A stretch of 64,000 nt of DNA from Spirochaetales bacterium Spiro_10 (GTDB lineage: Bacteria; Spirochaetota; Spirochaetia; Treponematales; Treponemataceae): the NCBI GenBank assembly GCA_001604405.1, contig LVBL01000059.1, positions 1-64,000 of the forward strand, in the 5' to 3' direction. Shown piece by piece: positions 50,013-59,628 of this stretch. The position numbers and the translations under genes are program-made. Each line of letters starts with the position of its first letter. Within the stretch, counting starts at the first letter, position 1. The notes under the pieces were generated by a model, which did no database searches, was not told the DNA's origin, and worked only from the letters and a program-made list of their open reading frames with translations.

Positions 50013-52580
50013 TCATTCGTGCGTATCCGCTTCCTTGTTTGCCTGAGCGATAATCCGGAAGGCATCGAAATAGTCAATCCCGGCACCCGCCGTTATGCCG
50101 CCATCCGGGGGAACCGCGAAGGATGCCATTTTGTGTATGTCGACTATGGCGAAGATCTTGTCATCGGCCGCCTCCGCGAGCGTGTCGCGAAACGGACGGT
50201 CAAAGCGCGCGGGAAGCACCACCGACCATGCGGGACCGTTTACGGATACGGCGATCCCGTTCTCGCGAATGAACCCGTTCACCTTCGGATGCGCATGAAG
50301 CCGTAGAGAGGCTTCCTCGTCGTGAAACGAATACCGGTACCCCGCTCCCCAATAGAGCGTGGACAGCGACTCTCGCTTTCGCTTCGTAGAAACCGGATAC
50401 ACGACAAGGCGCTCTATGCGTAGCACCTCCGGCAGGGCGCGGTTCAGCGTCTCGCGAACGGCGTCAGCATCGATTTTAGCCTCGATTTCGGCATCGATCA
50501 TGAACGAGGCGATCTCGCAATCGGAGGTCACGCCAAGCGACAGGCTTTGCGCGATCTCGAAACGGGGAAGCGGATTGAAACCCTCCGTGTAGACGACGGA
50601 AAGGCCCGCCCTGTTGAAGGTCTTGTGCCAGACCTCCAGCAACCCGAGGTGCGGGATAAAGGCTCCCGGACCCGTCTTGACGAACGACAGAACGACTCTC
50701 CAGATTCTTTTATCCTCCCGGATTGCGGGTGCCGAAAGCGTCTCGGGTAACTGCGGTTCGGCCTGTTTGCCGCCGGCAGCCGAGTCCTCGGAATGCCGCA
50801 CCGTCTTGACGTCGCCTATGCACGTGCCGCACGATTCGGCACAGTCCTCCGCGCATTGTCCCGTCAAGGCGCCCGCGCGCGACCGTTCCGCCTCGCGCAG
50901 ATACCAGCCCTTCGGCGGGCCGAGGCTCACGCCGTCCCAGGGCAGCGGCTCGGAACGGCCGCGCTCGCGTATCGTGGTTCCGACGACGTCCCAGCCGGAC
51001 TCCGCAATCGCCGACCTCCATACGTCGGGTTTCGCGTAATCCTCCCAGGCGTCGAGACGGCACCCCCGGTTCCAGGCGTCGAGAATGATGTCCCCTACCC
51101 GCTCGTCTCCTCGTGATATCATGGATTCCAGAAACGAGCTGAACGGCCGGTGCGTGCTGACCTTGAATCTTCCCTTGGGGAGATTGCGGTGGATGAACGA
51201 CAGCTTGTCGTCGGCCTCGCTTTCCGAAAGCTGCCGCGCCCACTGAAACGGGGTGTGCGGCTTCGGGATGAAGGTGCCGACGTTGACGTTGCATTGCATC
51301 CTCGTGCGTTCCTGAATCTCGAGCATGAAATCGACAATCTCGGTTTCCTCGCGCGTGGAACCGTCGCCTACGGGAAGACCGACCATGAAATAGAATTTCG
51401 CCTTGTTCCATCCGCGTTTGCGGGCCTCGTGCAGGATGCCCAGGATGCGTTCCCGGCAGACTTCCTTGTTCAAGGCGAGCTGCCAGGAGTCAACGGGAGT
51501 TTCGATCGCGAACGTCAATCCGCTTTTGCGGACCTCCGCAAGCTTTTCCAGCAGCGGCAGGGTAAACGAGTTTACCTTCAGGGACGGCAACTGGAAGGAC
51601 ACGTGCCGCCGGCTGTGGCGCTGAATCAGCTCGTCAAGAAGTCCGTCGATTCCCTCGTAGTCACCGGAGGAAAGGGACATAAGGCTTATCTCGCGGTATC
51701 CGCCGGTTCCGATGAGGTAGTCAACGTCCTCAAGGATTCTCCGCGGCGCCTTCATACGTTGCGGCCGGTAGTAGACGCCCGCGTGACAGAACCTGCATCC
51801 GTTCGGGCAGCCGCGCATGATTTCCACGGATCCGTGATCCTGAACGATGCGAATGTTCGGAACCGGCAGGCAGCTCGGGCGGTCTTCCGAGTCCGGACCG
51901 CCGAACGGGGCGTAGACGGCACGACGGGCGCAGACGGAGCCATTCGCCGCCGCGTTCTTCGCGCGCGTCCATACCGAGGGATGCGCCGCAATCCGTTCAA
52001 GGATGTCGGACCGGCTCGCCCCGAGGCGTTTCATCTCGGCAAGGGAGGAAATGAGGGCGAAAAAGCCGGCCTCGGCCTCGCCGATGAAGAAGGCGTCGAC
52101 GAAGCGGGAGAACGGAGCCGGGTTCGTTATGCCGCAACCTCCCGCTATAACGATCGGGGCGTCTTCGCCCCGATCAGCGCAATCGAGAGGGATGCCGCCG
52201 GAGGCGAGAATCGAAAGAAGGCCGGTAATGCCGGGTTCGTATCCTATGCTGACCCCGAGAATATCCGTTGCATGAAGGGGTATCCCGCTTTCAAGCGTGT
52301 AGAGGGGCAGGTTCCGCTCGGACAGGAGGCCCTCGAAATCCGGCGCGGGCGCGAAAACCCTCTCGCACCGCACGTTGCTGATGCGGTTCAGCCCGTCATA
52401 CAGCACCTTCACCGCGAGGTTCGACATGGCTATTTCGTAGAGGTCCGGAAAGGCGAGCGCAAACGTCAAGTCGGCGGATTCCTTCCTCACGGCTCCGTAT
52501 TCGCCGCCGAGGTAGCGCGCGGGATTCTGGACGGAATTGAGCCGCCAACCCAAGTCACGGACGGGATCGATTCTTTGCAT
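50013..52580 (-). CDS. Radical SAM protein (TIGR03960-type) fused to DUF2344
   Basis: Protein of 855 aa. The N-terminal part contains a B12-binding-like domain, then MRGCPNGCRFCHAGVYYRP, the CxxxCxxC cluster of radical SAM, near residue 258. TIGR03960-type traits follow (SLSSGDYEGIDGLLDELIQRH, SFQLPSLKVNSF). The last 220 residues (WRVVLSFVKTGPGAFIPHLGLLEVWHKTF, YTEGFNPLPRFEIAQSLSLG) are the DUF2344/TIGR03936 domain, often encoded next door. ATG 52580 is preferred to an in-frame GTG at 52595 because GTGGAG precedes it by 9 nt. Reaction unknown. Confidence 0.88.
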   Translation of the reverse strand: MQRIDPVRDLGWRLNSVQNPARYLGGEYGAVRKESADLTFALAFPDLYEIAMSNLAVKVLYDGLNRISNVRCERVFAPAPDFEGLLSERNLPLYTLESGIPLHATDILGVSIGYEPGITGLLSILASGGIPLDCADRGEDAPIVIAGGCGITNPAPFSRFVDAFFIGEAEAGFFALISSLAEMKRLGASRSDILERIAAHPSVWTRAKNAAANGSVCARRAVYAPFGGPDSEDRPSCLPVPNIRIVQDHGSVEIMRGCPNGCRFCHAGVYYRPQRMKAPRRILEDVDYLIGTGGYREISLMSLSSGDYEGIDGLLDELIQRHSRRHVSFQLPSLKVNSFTLPLLEKLAEVRKSGLTFAIETPVDSWQLALNKEVCRERILGILHEARKRGWNKAKFYFMVGLPVGDGSTREETEIVDFMLEIQERTRMQCNVNVGTFIPKPHTPFQWARQLSESEADDKLSFIHRNLPKGRFKVSTHRPFSSFLESMISRGDERVGDIILDAWNRGCRLDAWEDYAKPDVWRSAIAESGWDVVGTTIRERGRSEPLPWDGVSLGPPKGWYLREAERSRAGALTGQCAEDCAESCGTCIGDVKTVRHSEDSAAGGKQAEPQLPETLSAPAIREDKRIWRVVLSFVKTGPGAFIPHLGLLEVWHKTFNRAGLSVVYTEGFNPLPRFEIAQSLSLGVTSDCEIASFMIDAEIEAKIDADAVRETLNRALPEVLRIERLVVYPVSTKRKRESLSTLYWGAGYRYSFHDEEASLRLHAHPKVNGFIRENGIAVSVNGPAWSVVLPARFDRPFRDTLAEAADDKIFAIVDIHKMASFAVPPDGGITAGAGIDYFDAFRIIAQANKEADTHE

Positions 52581-52601
52581 GCGATATGGCTCCACTAGGG
52601 G

Positions 52602-53912
52602 TCAATGATCGAGTCGGCGCATGTTGATGCTCATCAGCAAGCCAACGGCCAGCATGGCGGTCCATAGCGAGGAACCGCCGTACGAAAGAAGCAGCAGGGG
52701 GATTCCCGTGATCGGCATCATGCCCATCACCATCCCGACGTTTACCACGAAGTGGAAGAAGAACATCGCGACGATTCCCGTCGCTATCAGGGCGCCGAAG
52801 GAGTTTTCCGTCTTTCTCATTATCACGAGGCCTCGGCCGAGAATGATTCCGTAGAGCAGGAAGACGATAAGCCCGCCGACGAAACCCCATTCCTCCGAAA
52901 GGATGCTGAAGATGAAGTCGGTGCTTTGCTGTGGCAGGAAGCGGTAATGGCTCTGGGTCCCCTTCAGGAAACCCATACCCGAAAACCCGCCGGAACCTAT
53001 GGCGGTTATGGATTGAATGATATTCCAACCGGACCCGAGGTGATCCACGTACGGGTCAAGAAAGACGATCAATCGCATGATCTGGTAGTCCTTGAGGACG
53101 TGCGTCGCGCCGATCGATCCTACGAGGGAGAAAATCAGGAGGCCCGTCACGTAGGAAATCCAGTAATAGTACTTGGCCTTGAAAAGCACGCGTCCGACGA
53201 CGCCAAGAACGGAAATTACCGACAGGGCAACAAGCGCTATGAGCGTAAACCTCATGTCGGTCAGTATCCTGATAACGGGAACCGGCGTACGGTGAATATT
53301 CGTTTCCCACAACGGAAGTACCGTGAACATGATTGTCAGTCCGCCACCAAAAAAAACCATAGAGAGATACCGCAACGGAACCTTGGCCATGAAGCACATC
53401 GCGAGGAATATGGGGACGTATACGGAAGCGGTTCCCAGATCCGGCTGGGACAGAATGAGCAGCATGGGAACGCACATGATCGCGAGGGCCTTCCCGAAAC
53501 GAGCGAAGGGGCTGTCGGTCCTGCGGGAGCGGTCGAGAAACCAGGCGAGATAGACGATGTACACGAGCTTCGTGAACTCGGAAGGCTGTACCCCGAACTC
53601 GCCGATTCCTATCCAGCTCTTGGCACCGTTGACGTACCGGCCGAAAATCCTCGTGTACACCAGAACGACCATCATGACAGCGAACATGAGGGGTGTCCTG
53701 TCCGCGTACCTCCGATAGTCGGTAAACGTGACCACTCCGAGGATAACGATACCGGTTACCGCCCAGACAATCTGCTTGATATACTCGTTCGAAACGTTGA
53801 CTCCTTCTGAGTTGATTCCCGACGAGTAGATGAACAAGACGCCTATCGTCGATAGAAGCACCACTGCGAGAAAAAGCATGTAGTCGAAATAGGTGAAATT
53901 CCTGATATTCAT
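52602..53912 (-). CDS. rodA: RodA, SEDS-family peptidoglycan polymerase
   Basis: Protein of 436 aa with about ten membrane segments. SEDS motifs include FGRYVNGAKSWIGIGEFGVQPSE, LILSQPDLGTASVYVP, SITAIGSGGFSGMGFLKGTQS and QQSTDFIFSILSEEWGFVGG, with GIPLLLLSYGGSSL at the end. RodA polymerises glycan strands with its partner PBP2 for elongation of the cell cylinder. ATG 53912 overlaps the mrdA stop (ATGA). The frame continues upstream to 54494 but those residues are out-of-frame antisense to mrdA and do not look like protein. Confidence 0.95.
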   Translation of the reverse strand: MNIRNFTYFDYMLFLAVVLLSTIGVLFIYSSGINSEGVNVSNEYIKQIVWAVTGIVILGVVTFTDYRRYADRTPLMFAVMMVVLVYTRIFGRYVNGAKSWIGIGEFGVQPSEFTKLVYIVYLAWFLDRSRRTDSPFARFGKALAIMCVPMLLILSQPDLGTASVYVPIFLAMCFMAKVPLRYLSMVFFGGGLTIMFTVLPLWETNIHRTPVPVIRILTDMRFTLIALVALSVISVLGVVGRVLFKAKYYYWISYVTGLLIFSLVGSIGATHVLKDYQIMRLIVFLDPYVDHLGSGWNIIQSITAIGSGGFSGMGFLKGTQSHYRFLPQQSTDFIFSILSEEWGFVGGLIVFLLYGIILGRGLVIMRKTENSFGALIATGIVAMFFFHFVVNVGMVMGMMPITGIPLLLLSYGGSSLWTAMLAVGLLMSINMRRLDH

Positions 53913-55759
53913 TCCCGTCGTCCTCTTGGTCCGGCGATAAAACGGAAGCCGAGCTTGTCGACGGCCTCGTCGTACGTCTGGTCGGCGAAGATCCCCTGGA
54001 AAATGATATTCGTGGCGTACGGCGCCCACCACTCCCAGGGATTCGAGGCCTCCACCATCACGACGACAACGACCGTATCCTCCGGAGGAGCGTCGTACGG
54101 ACCGTAGGCTACCATCCATGAATGCCACCTGTCGGCGATCCCGACCTCGGCGGTTCCGGTCTTTCCGGCCGTTTTTACGGTCTTGTTCCCCATCGGGAAC
54201 TGCGCAGTTCCGTCCGATATGACGTACCGCATGTCCTCGCGGACGCGGGCGAACACGTCCTGACCGATATTGCTCTTGTGGAGGATCTCCGGAGTCTTCA
54301 CCTCGAGCACCGTATTGGACACGGGATCGTGAACTTCCTTCAGAAGGTGCGGCCGGTATATCGTGCCGCCGTTCACGACCATGGCGACCGCGTTCGCCAT
54401 CTGGAGCGGAGACGCCAGGAGATATCCCTGACCGATCGACATGTTCATCGTGTCGCCGCCCAGCCACCGTTCGTGGAATTTCCGTTCCTTCCATTGGGGG
54501 GTTGGCACAAAACCCGAAGTCTGGCTCGGAAGGTCGATATTTACCGATTCTCCTAGCCCGAATTCGAGCGCGTACGAGGATATGCGCTCGACGCCGAGAT
54601 TGTCGCGTCCGACAGTCCAGTAGTACACGTCGCAGGACTGCGCAAGGGCGTTTTTCAGGTCGACGGGCCCGTGTCCCGGACGCCTGATATGGCAGCGGAA
54701 CACGCGGTCGCCGTATTCGATCTCGCCGCGACAGTCTATTCTCTTGTCGGGCGAGATCGCCGACTCCTCGAGAAGCGCGGCGGACATGATAATCTTGAAC
54801 GTCGATGCGGGAGGATAGCTCGCGTTGACGACGCGATTCAGCAGCGGGTTGTTTTTCTCCGCGAGCAGCTGTTGGTACGCCTCGTTCGAGTTGTCGCTGT
54901 TGAACTGGTTGGGGTCGAACGAAGGATACGAAACCATGGCGAGAATCTCGCCGGTTGACGGCTTGAGCACGACGGCAGAACCGATGCGTTCGCCGAGCGC
55001 GTCCTCGGCCAACACCTGTATCTTCCGGTCTATCGTCAATACGAGGTTTTTCCCCATTTCGGGAGCCTTAACGCTCGTGCTGTTTTCGATATACCTGCCC
55101 TTCACGTCTACGGTCCTGTACTCGAACCCGTCGACGCCGCGAAGCAGCTCGTCATACTGCTTTTCTATCCCCGCCTTGCCGATGACGCTATTTGTCGTAT
55201 AACCCTTGTTGTAGAATATCTTGAGTTCCTCGCGGGTTATGTCGCCCACGTAGCCGAGGACGTGCGCGATCGATCCGGTTTCAACGTAGTTTCTTATTGG
55301 CTTCGAGTGCCATGAGACGCCGGGCAACTCGTCTATGCGCTCGGCAATCGACGCTATAGTCTGGTACGGAACGTTCGAGCGCACTTCAACCGTCTGGAAG
55401 GAACGGCGAATCGTCGCGGGTATCTTGTTTTCTATTTCCGCCGCGGGAATGTCGATGAGAGACGATAGCCGCGAAATGACCGTTCCGATCATCTCCTGCG
55501 GGATTTCGCCGGGTGTTATGTCCACGGCGAACGAGTCGATATTGAGGACCATGGGAACTGAGCCATTCCGGTCGAAAATCTCCCCGCGCTGGGCCGAAAT
55601 GCGCCTCGATCTCTGCGAGATGTTCTTTGACTGCTTTCGGTACGTCTCGCCCTGGACGATTTGCATTGAAAACAGCTTGAGGGCATAAAGGCCTATGGAA
55701 AAGAAAATCACAGCGGCAAACGCCGCAAATCGCAGGGACCTCCGGTCTTCGCGGGCCAC
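53909..55759 (-). CDS. mrdA: Penicillin-binding protein 2 (transpeptidase)
   Basis: Protein of 616 aa, GTG start overlapping the mreD TAG. One membrane anchor (about 10-30), a pedestal domain (RAQ-type QRSRRISAQRGEIFDRNG), and the transpeptidase domain with S-x2-K as ASTFK (about 322), SCD, and KTGTAE. Makes the cross-links for cell elongation as partner of RodA; target of beta-lactams. Coupled to both neighbours by overlaps. Confidence 0.95.
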   Translation of the reverse strand: MAREDRRSLRFAAFAAVIFFSIGLYALKLFSMQIVQGETYRKQSKNISQRSRRISAQRGEIFDRNGSVPMVLNIDSFAVDITPGEIPQEMIGTVISRLSSLIDIPAAEIENKIPATIRRSFQTVEVRSNVPYQTIASIAERIDELPGVSWHSKPIRNYVETGSIAHVLGYVGDITREELKIFYNKGYTTNSVIGKAGIEKQYDELLRGVDGFEYRTVDVKGRYIENSTSVKAPEMGKNLVLTIDRKIQVLAEDALGERIGSAVVLKPSTGEILAMVSYPSFDPNQFNSDNSNEAYQQLLAEKNNPLLNRVVNASYPPASTFKIIMSAALLEESAISPDKRIDCRGEIEYGDRVFRCHIRRPGHGPVDLKNALAQSCDVYYWTVGRDNLGVERISSYALEFGLGESVNIDLPSQTSGFVPTPQWKERKFHERWLGGDTMNMSIGQGYLLASPLQMANAVAMVVNGGTIYRPHLLKEVHDPVSNTVLEVKTPEILHKSNIGQDVFARVREDMRYVISDGTAQFPMGNKTVKTAGKTGTAEVGIADRWHSWMVAYGPYDAPPEDTVVVVVMVEASNPWEWWAPYATNIIFQGIFADQTYDEAVDKLGFRFIAGPRGRRE

Positions 55760-56259
55760 TAGATCCTCCCGTGACGGTAGAGCGTCGGAAACATGGCTAG
55801 CAGGGAAAACAGAATGGGTGTCGACACGCCGTTCGCGAGGAGCTCAAGCCAGAAATCCGGACCCACCAGCCGGTAGGTAACGATTCCCGGACCGAAGAAA
55901 AAGGAAAGAAGCAGTATGGTTCCGGCCTTGAAAAGCGTGGCGATTACTCCCATAGCGAAGGGTATGACGACGCGGTCGAGGTTGAAGGATCCGGTGAATT
56001 TCCCCGCGATAAAACCGGTCAGGGCCTTGGTACAGGCGTTGAGGCCTATAGGGGCGGCAGACAGGAAATCAAGCAGGAGTCCGGAGAAAAATCCCGCGGT
56101 ACTGCCGACCACGGTCCCGTTGACGAACGAGACGTACACGACGAGCAGGAGAACGAGATCGGGAACGACCGGCAAAAAGGCGACGTTCGACAATATGGTA
56201 GCCGACACGAGAGAAAGAAAAAAAGCCGTCAGGCATGTCCACGCTAGGACCCGTCCCAT
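55759..56259 (-). CDS. mreD: MreD, rod-shape membrane protein
   Basis: Protein of 166 aa with five or six hydrophobic segments (LVLLLVVYVSFVNGTVVGSTAGFFSGLLLDFLS resembles the MreD core). The assignment is supported strongly by its place between mreC and mrdA. Starts with a TGATG overlap and ends with a TAGTG overlap. Confidence 0.88.
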   Translation of the reverse strand: MGRVLAWTCLTAFFLSLVSATILSNVAFLPVVPDLVLLLVVYVSFVNGTVVGSTAGFFSGLLLDFLSAAPIGLNACTKALTGFIAGKFTGSFNLDRVVIPFAMGVIATLFKAGTILLLSFFFGPGIVTYRLVGPDFWLELLANGVSTPILFSLLAMFPTLYRHGRI

Positions 56260-57116
56260 CAGTTTTGTCCTCCCGAAACCATGTCCAGCACGAAAACGCT
56301 CTCGAGCCGCGTGAAGTCAATAACCGGCTCGATGTCAAGCTCAAGGGAGGTTTCATAGTCGATACCTCGAACGCGCGAGACGAAACCGATGGGCACGTCC
56401 TTGGGAAAGTTGTAGTGCTCGCCGGACGCGACGACACGGTCCCCGACCTTTATTTCGTCCTTCGCCCGTTTCTTCACGTATTTCATGACTAGCGGGGCGT
56501 CTTTGCTGCCCTGCCCGTTCACGAGTCCGTCATACCGGCTTGTCTCGAGCCGCGCGGAAACGAAGCACTGGTAGTCGTAGACGGGCATGACGAGGCTCGC
56601 CGAACGTCCCACTTGCACCACCTTGCCGACGATGCCCGTGTTGCTGCCCTGGAACGAAATCACGGGCATGTTCTTGCGTATTCCGTGCATGGCGCCCCGG
56701 TCGATGCTTATTCCGGAATAGAGGTTATTGGGGTCACGCCCTATTATTTGCGCGGGTATGTTGCGTATCGTCAGCGACTCGGAGAACCCGAGCATCTTTT
56801 TCAACCGCTCGTTTTCGAGCTTGACGTCCGCGATGGAACGCTGAAGGATCTCGTAATCGTCAAGCCGCTCCGCGAGCTCGTCGTACTTTTGCTTCATGTC
56901 CGACAACTCGGATATCGCGGTAACGGTTCCCGAAAAGAAAGAGGTAACGGAATACAGTCCGCGTTGCGCGCCTGACATGAACGAGAAACCGATGCCCCTG
57001 AAATTGACCACGAAACCGCCGCTCGAAAACGCCAGGAAGACGCACGAGACGATCATGTACACGGTGAGCAAGAATGTCTCGAGACGGAACCTGAAGAGAA
57101 ACCTGCCGTTACGCAT
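56259..57116 (-). CDS. mreC: MreC, rod-shape scaffold protein
   Basis: Protein of 285 aa. Membrane segment near 12-30, coiled coil about 60-105 (KQKYDELAERLDDYEI), then the two beta-barrel subdomains (IIGRDPNNLYSGISIDRGAMHG, VGKVVQVGRSASLVMPVYD). Periplasmic partner of MreB and PBP2. ATG 57116 overlaps the mreB TAA; an upstream Met at 57203 is rejected because it lies in mreB. Confidence 0.93.
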   Translation of the reverse strand: MRNGRFLFRFRLETFLLTVYMIVSCVFLAFSSGGFVVNFRGIGFSFMSGAQRGLYSVTSFFSGTVTAISELSDMKQKYDELAERLDDYEILQRSIADVKLENERLKKMLGFSESLTIRNIPAQIIGRDPNNLYSGISIDRGAMHGIRKNMPVISFQGSNTGIVGKVVQVGRSASLVMPVYDYQCFVSARLETSRYDGLVNGQGSKDAPLVMKYVKKRAKDEIKVGDRVVASGEHYNFPKDVPIGFVSRVRGIDYETSLELDIEPVIDFTRLESVFVLDMVSGGQN

Positions 57117-58150
57117 TAGCCGTTCAGGTTGTCGTATACGCTCCGGTCTATCGACATATCCTTGAATATCTCGTAGTACTGACCGGCGCCTATGGCGACG
57201 CAATCCATCGGGTTCTCCGCCAGGATGACGGGAACGCCCGTTTCTTTCGAGATAAGTTTCGGAAGGCCCTTCAGGAGCGCCCCGCCTCCCGTCATGACGA
57301 TGCCGCGTTCGACGATATCGGCGGCGAGTTCGGGCGGCGTCTGCGCGAGCGTCCTTTTGATCTCCTCCACGATTTGCGTGATCGGGTCCTTGAGGGCCTC
57401 GCGGACTTCGACGGAATCGATCTCGAGCCTGCGCGGCAGACCGGTTATCGCGTCGGTACCCTTGATCTCGACCTTTTCGATGTTTTTTTCGGGAGACGCG
57501 TTACCGATCTCGATCTTGAGGCGCTCGGCGGTCTGCTCTCCGATGATAAGGTTGTGCACGGAACGAACGTGTTTGATGATGGCCTGGTCGAACTCGTCGC
57601 CGCCAAGACGGATGGCGTTCGTAACGACCATGCCGCCAAGCGAGATTACTGAAACCTCTGTCGTTCCGCCGCCGATATCGCATATCATGTGACCGGCCGG
57701 CTCGTGTATCGGTATTTGCGCGCCGATGGCCGCGGCGAGCGACTCCTCAATGACCTGCACCTCGCGGGCGCCCGCCTTGAAGGCGCTTTCCTTGACCGCG
57801 CGGTTCTCGACGTCGGTAATGCAGCTCGGGATTCCGATGACCATACGCGGCTTGATGAGCCCGTGCCGGGGAAGTATCTTCGAGACGAAATACCGGATCA
57901 TCTTTTCGGTCGTGTCCATATCGGCGATGACGCCGTCTTTTAGGGGCCTGATGGCGATGATGTTTCCGGGCGTTTTCCAAAGCATGCGTTTCGCCTCCGC
58001 ACCGACGGCGACAACCCGCTTGGTTCCCCGCTCCACGGCAACGACCGAAGGCTCATTGACCACGATCCCCTTGCCGTGAATGTAGATCAGCGTGTTGCAT
58101 GTGCCAAGATCGATTCCAATGTCCGCCGACAGACTTTTGAAAAAACCCAT
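57116..58150 (-). CDS. mreB: MreB, bacterial actin
   Basis: Protein of 344 aa, standard length. [13 protein letters not shown] (phosphate 1), [19 protein letters not shown] (phosphate 2), [13 protein letters not shown] and [18 protein letters not shown] are all clear. MreB filaments guide elongation of the wall. A strong Shine-Dalgarno (GGAGGGG) precedes ATG. Leads mreBCD-mrdA-rodA, all coupled by overlaps. Confidence 0.97.
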   Translation of the reverse strand: MGFFKSLSADIGIDLGTCNTLIYIHGKGIVVNEPSVVAVERGTKRVVAVGAEAKRMLWKTPGNIIAIRPLKDGVIADMDTTEKMIRYFVSKILPRHGLIKPRMVIGIPSCITDVENRAVKESAFKAGAREVQVIEESLAAAIGAQIPIHEPAGHMICDIGGGTTEVSVISLGGMVVTNAIRLGGDEFDQAIIKHVRSVHNLIIGEQTAERLKIEIGNASPEKNIEKVEIKGTDAITGLPRRLEIDSVEVREALKDPITQIVEEIKRTLAQTPPELAADIVERGIVMTGGGALLKGLPKLISKETGVPVILAENPMDCVAIGAGQYYEIFKDMSIDRSVYDNLNG

Positions 58151-58183
58151 ATACGAAGCCCCTCCAGCATTGCGTACAACGCG

Positions 58184-59125
58184 TTATAGACCGAGTTTTT
58201 GGCGCGCTCCGGCGTGTACGGGACTTATCCGTACCGCCTTTCGCCAGGAAGCCCTGGCTTTCACCAAATCCCCGCGATTTTCATATACTACACCAAGTCC
58301 GTAGTGCGCGTCAGCAGAATTCGCGTCTTTTTCGAGAATAGCCAGAAATTCCCGCTCCGCGTCCTCAAGCTTCCCGTCCGCGAGAAACATCATCGCGAGT
58401 TCTCCTTTGCACTTCAGCACCAAGAGCTCGTCGTCGGTCGTTCTGATCGTTTCCGCAAAGTACTGCCGAGCCTTCTCGTTGTCGCCGTTCTTGCGGTAGC
58501 AATCCGCAAGCGTAAACAGCAGCAAATCCGAGGGCTCCCCGGAGAGGGCCTCGGTGAAGGCGGCGATCGCCACCTCGTAGTTGCCCAGAAGGCTCGCAGC
58601 GAGTCCGCGAAACTCGCTTAAATCGGGATATGTCGCGCCCGACGAATTGGCGTAATCGAGATACTTCATCGCGAGGTCAGCGTAGTAAAAACCCCTCTGG
58701 TAATACGCCTTGCCAAGCACGTACGCGATGGGAACCCGGTCCGTTGTCGATACGCGGTACCATGCGTTTCTCAGGGATATGATCGACTCAAGCAGATAGG
58801 CCTGCGATTCGGAGGAGTCGACCTGGGACACGGAAAGGTAGTAGGCCGAAAAGCCGCGCAATGATAGCATCTCGCCGTCGAGCGGCCGGCGAGAAAGGAT
58901 TTTCATGGCCTTATCCCTCGCCTCGGCGTAGTTGCCGCCGTTCCAGTCACGGTACACGGACTCGGCAGAGGGCAACGCGCCCTCTCGCCGCGAAAAGGCG
59001 AACAAACCCGTTACCGCAAGAGCGGCCACGACAAGAAACACGACGAGATAGACGAGTCGCGAGGTAAACCAGCTGTGTCGGCCCGATAGCAGATAGTGTC
59101 GCTTGCGCCGGAACGGTTGTATCAT
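58184..59125 (-). CDS. Membrane-anchored TPR-repeat protein
   Basis: Protein of 313 aa. A basic start and membrane segment at about 23-45 (RLVYLVVFLVVAALAVTGLF) are followed by TPR repeats: AEARDKAMKILSRRPLDGEML, YEVAIAAFTEALSGEPSDLLL, LEDAEREFLAILEKDANSADA, DLVKARASWRKAVRISPVHAG. An orphan scaffold; its location between rnpB and mreB suggests a link with the shape cluster, but this is inference. AAGGA lies about 9 nt before ATG. Confidence 0.85.
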   Translation of the reverse strand: MIQPFRRKRHYLLSGRHSWFTSRLVYLVVFLVVAALAVTGLFAFSRREGALPSAESVYRDWNGGNYAEARDKAMKILSRRPLDGEMLSLRGFSAYYLSVSQVDSSESQAYLLESIISLRNAWYRVSTTDRVPIAYVLGKAYYQRGFYYADLAMKYLDYANSSGATYPDLSEFRGLAASLLGNYEVAIAAFTEALSGEPSDLLLFTLADCYRKNGDNEKARQYFAETIRTTDDELLVLKCKGELAMMFLADGKLEDAEREFLAILEKDANSADAHYGLGVVYENRGDLVKARASWRKAVRISPVHAGARQKLGL

Positions 59126-59141
59126 CCAAACAATCCTTCGC

Positions 59142-59157
59142 CTGGGATAAAAAAAAG
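59142..59157 (-). terminator. T-run at the 3' end of rnpB
   Basis: On the minus strand the last P1 stem strand (GCCCTCTGCC) is followed directly by TTTTTTTT. Together they form a terminator-like end of rnpB. Confidence 0.6.
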
Positions 59158-59625
59158 GCAGAGGGCTAATAAGCCGGGTTCTGTCAACCGCCGTTATCCA
59201 CGAGGGAACGGCTGCCGGGAACCATCTATCTCGGGATACACGTTACCGTGTTCCTCTCGCGGCCAACCCGTGAAGTTGCCAACCCTTTCGGGCTGACACG
59301 CGTTCGGGCAAGCCCGTTCGCGCGGCGGTACCACCGCCATCGGGTCGGAAAACCCTTCACTGCTCGACCTTGCTCCTGATGAGGCTTGCCATGCCGTCCC
59401 GTTACCGGAAACGCGGTGGGCTCTTACCCCGCCTTTTCACCCTTGCCGCGACCGGCCCTTTCGGGCCCGCTGCGGCGGTATATTCTCTGTGGCGCTGTCT
59501 GTTGGCGCGGACTTAGGCCCGCGCCACCCGGCCATTGGCCGGCATCATTTCCGAAGGAGCCCGGACTTTCCTCGGCGCGGTCCCGCCTGGGCGAAGCCGC
59601 GCCGCGATTCCCACTGCCCTCTGCC
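59158..59625 (-). ncRNA. rnpB: RNase P RNA (bacterial type A)
   Basis: About 468 nt. Both ends match as a 10-bp P1 stem (GGCAGAGGGC at 59625-59616 with GCCCTCTGCC at 59167-59158). Inside, minus strand, are the conserved GAGGAAAGTCCGGGCTCC (near the 5' end), AAGGGTGAAA, TAAGAGCCCACCGCG and ACAGAACCCGGCTTA (near the 3' end). It is the catalytic RNA that trims tRNA 5' leaders. It starts 3 nt after the stop of the zinc-ribbon gene, so its promoter would lie in that coding region or it may be processed from the operon. Confidence 0.95.
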
Positions 59626-59628
59626 GAC

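Noticed and set aside
52602-54494. rodA starting at 54494
   Set aside because: The extra residues are read out of frame through mrdA; ATGA overlap at 53909-53912 gives a standard RodA start.
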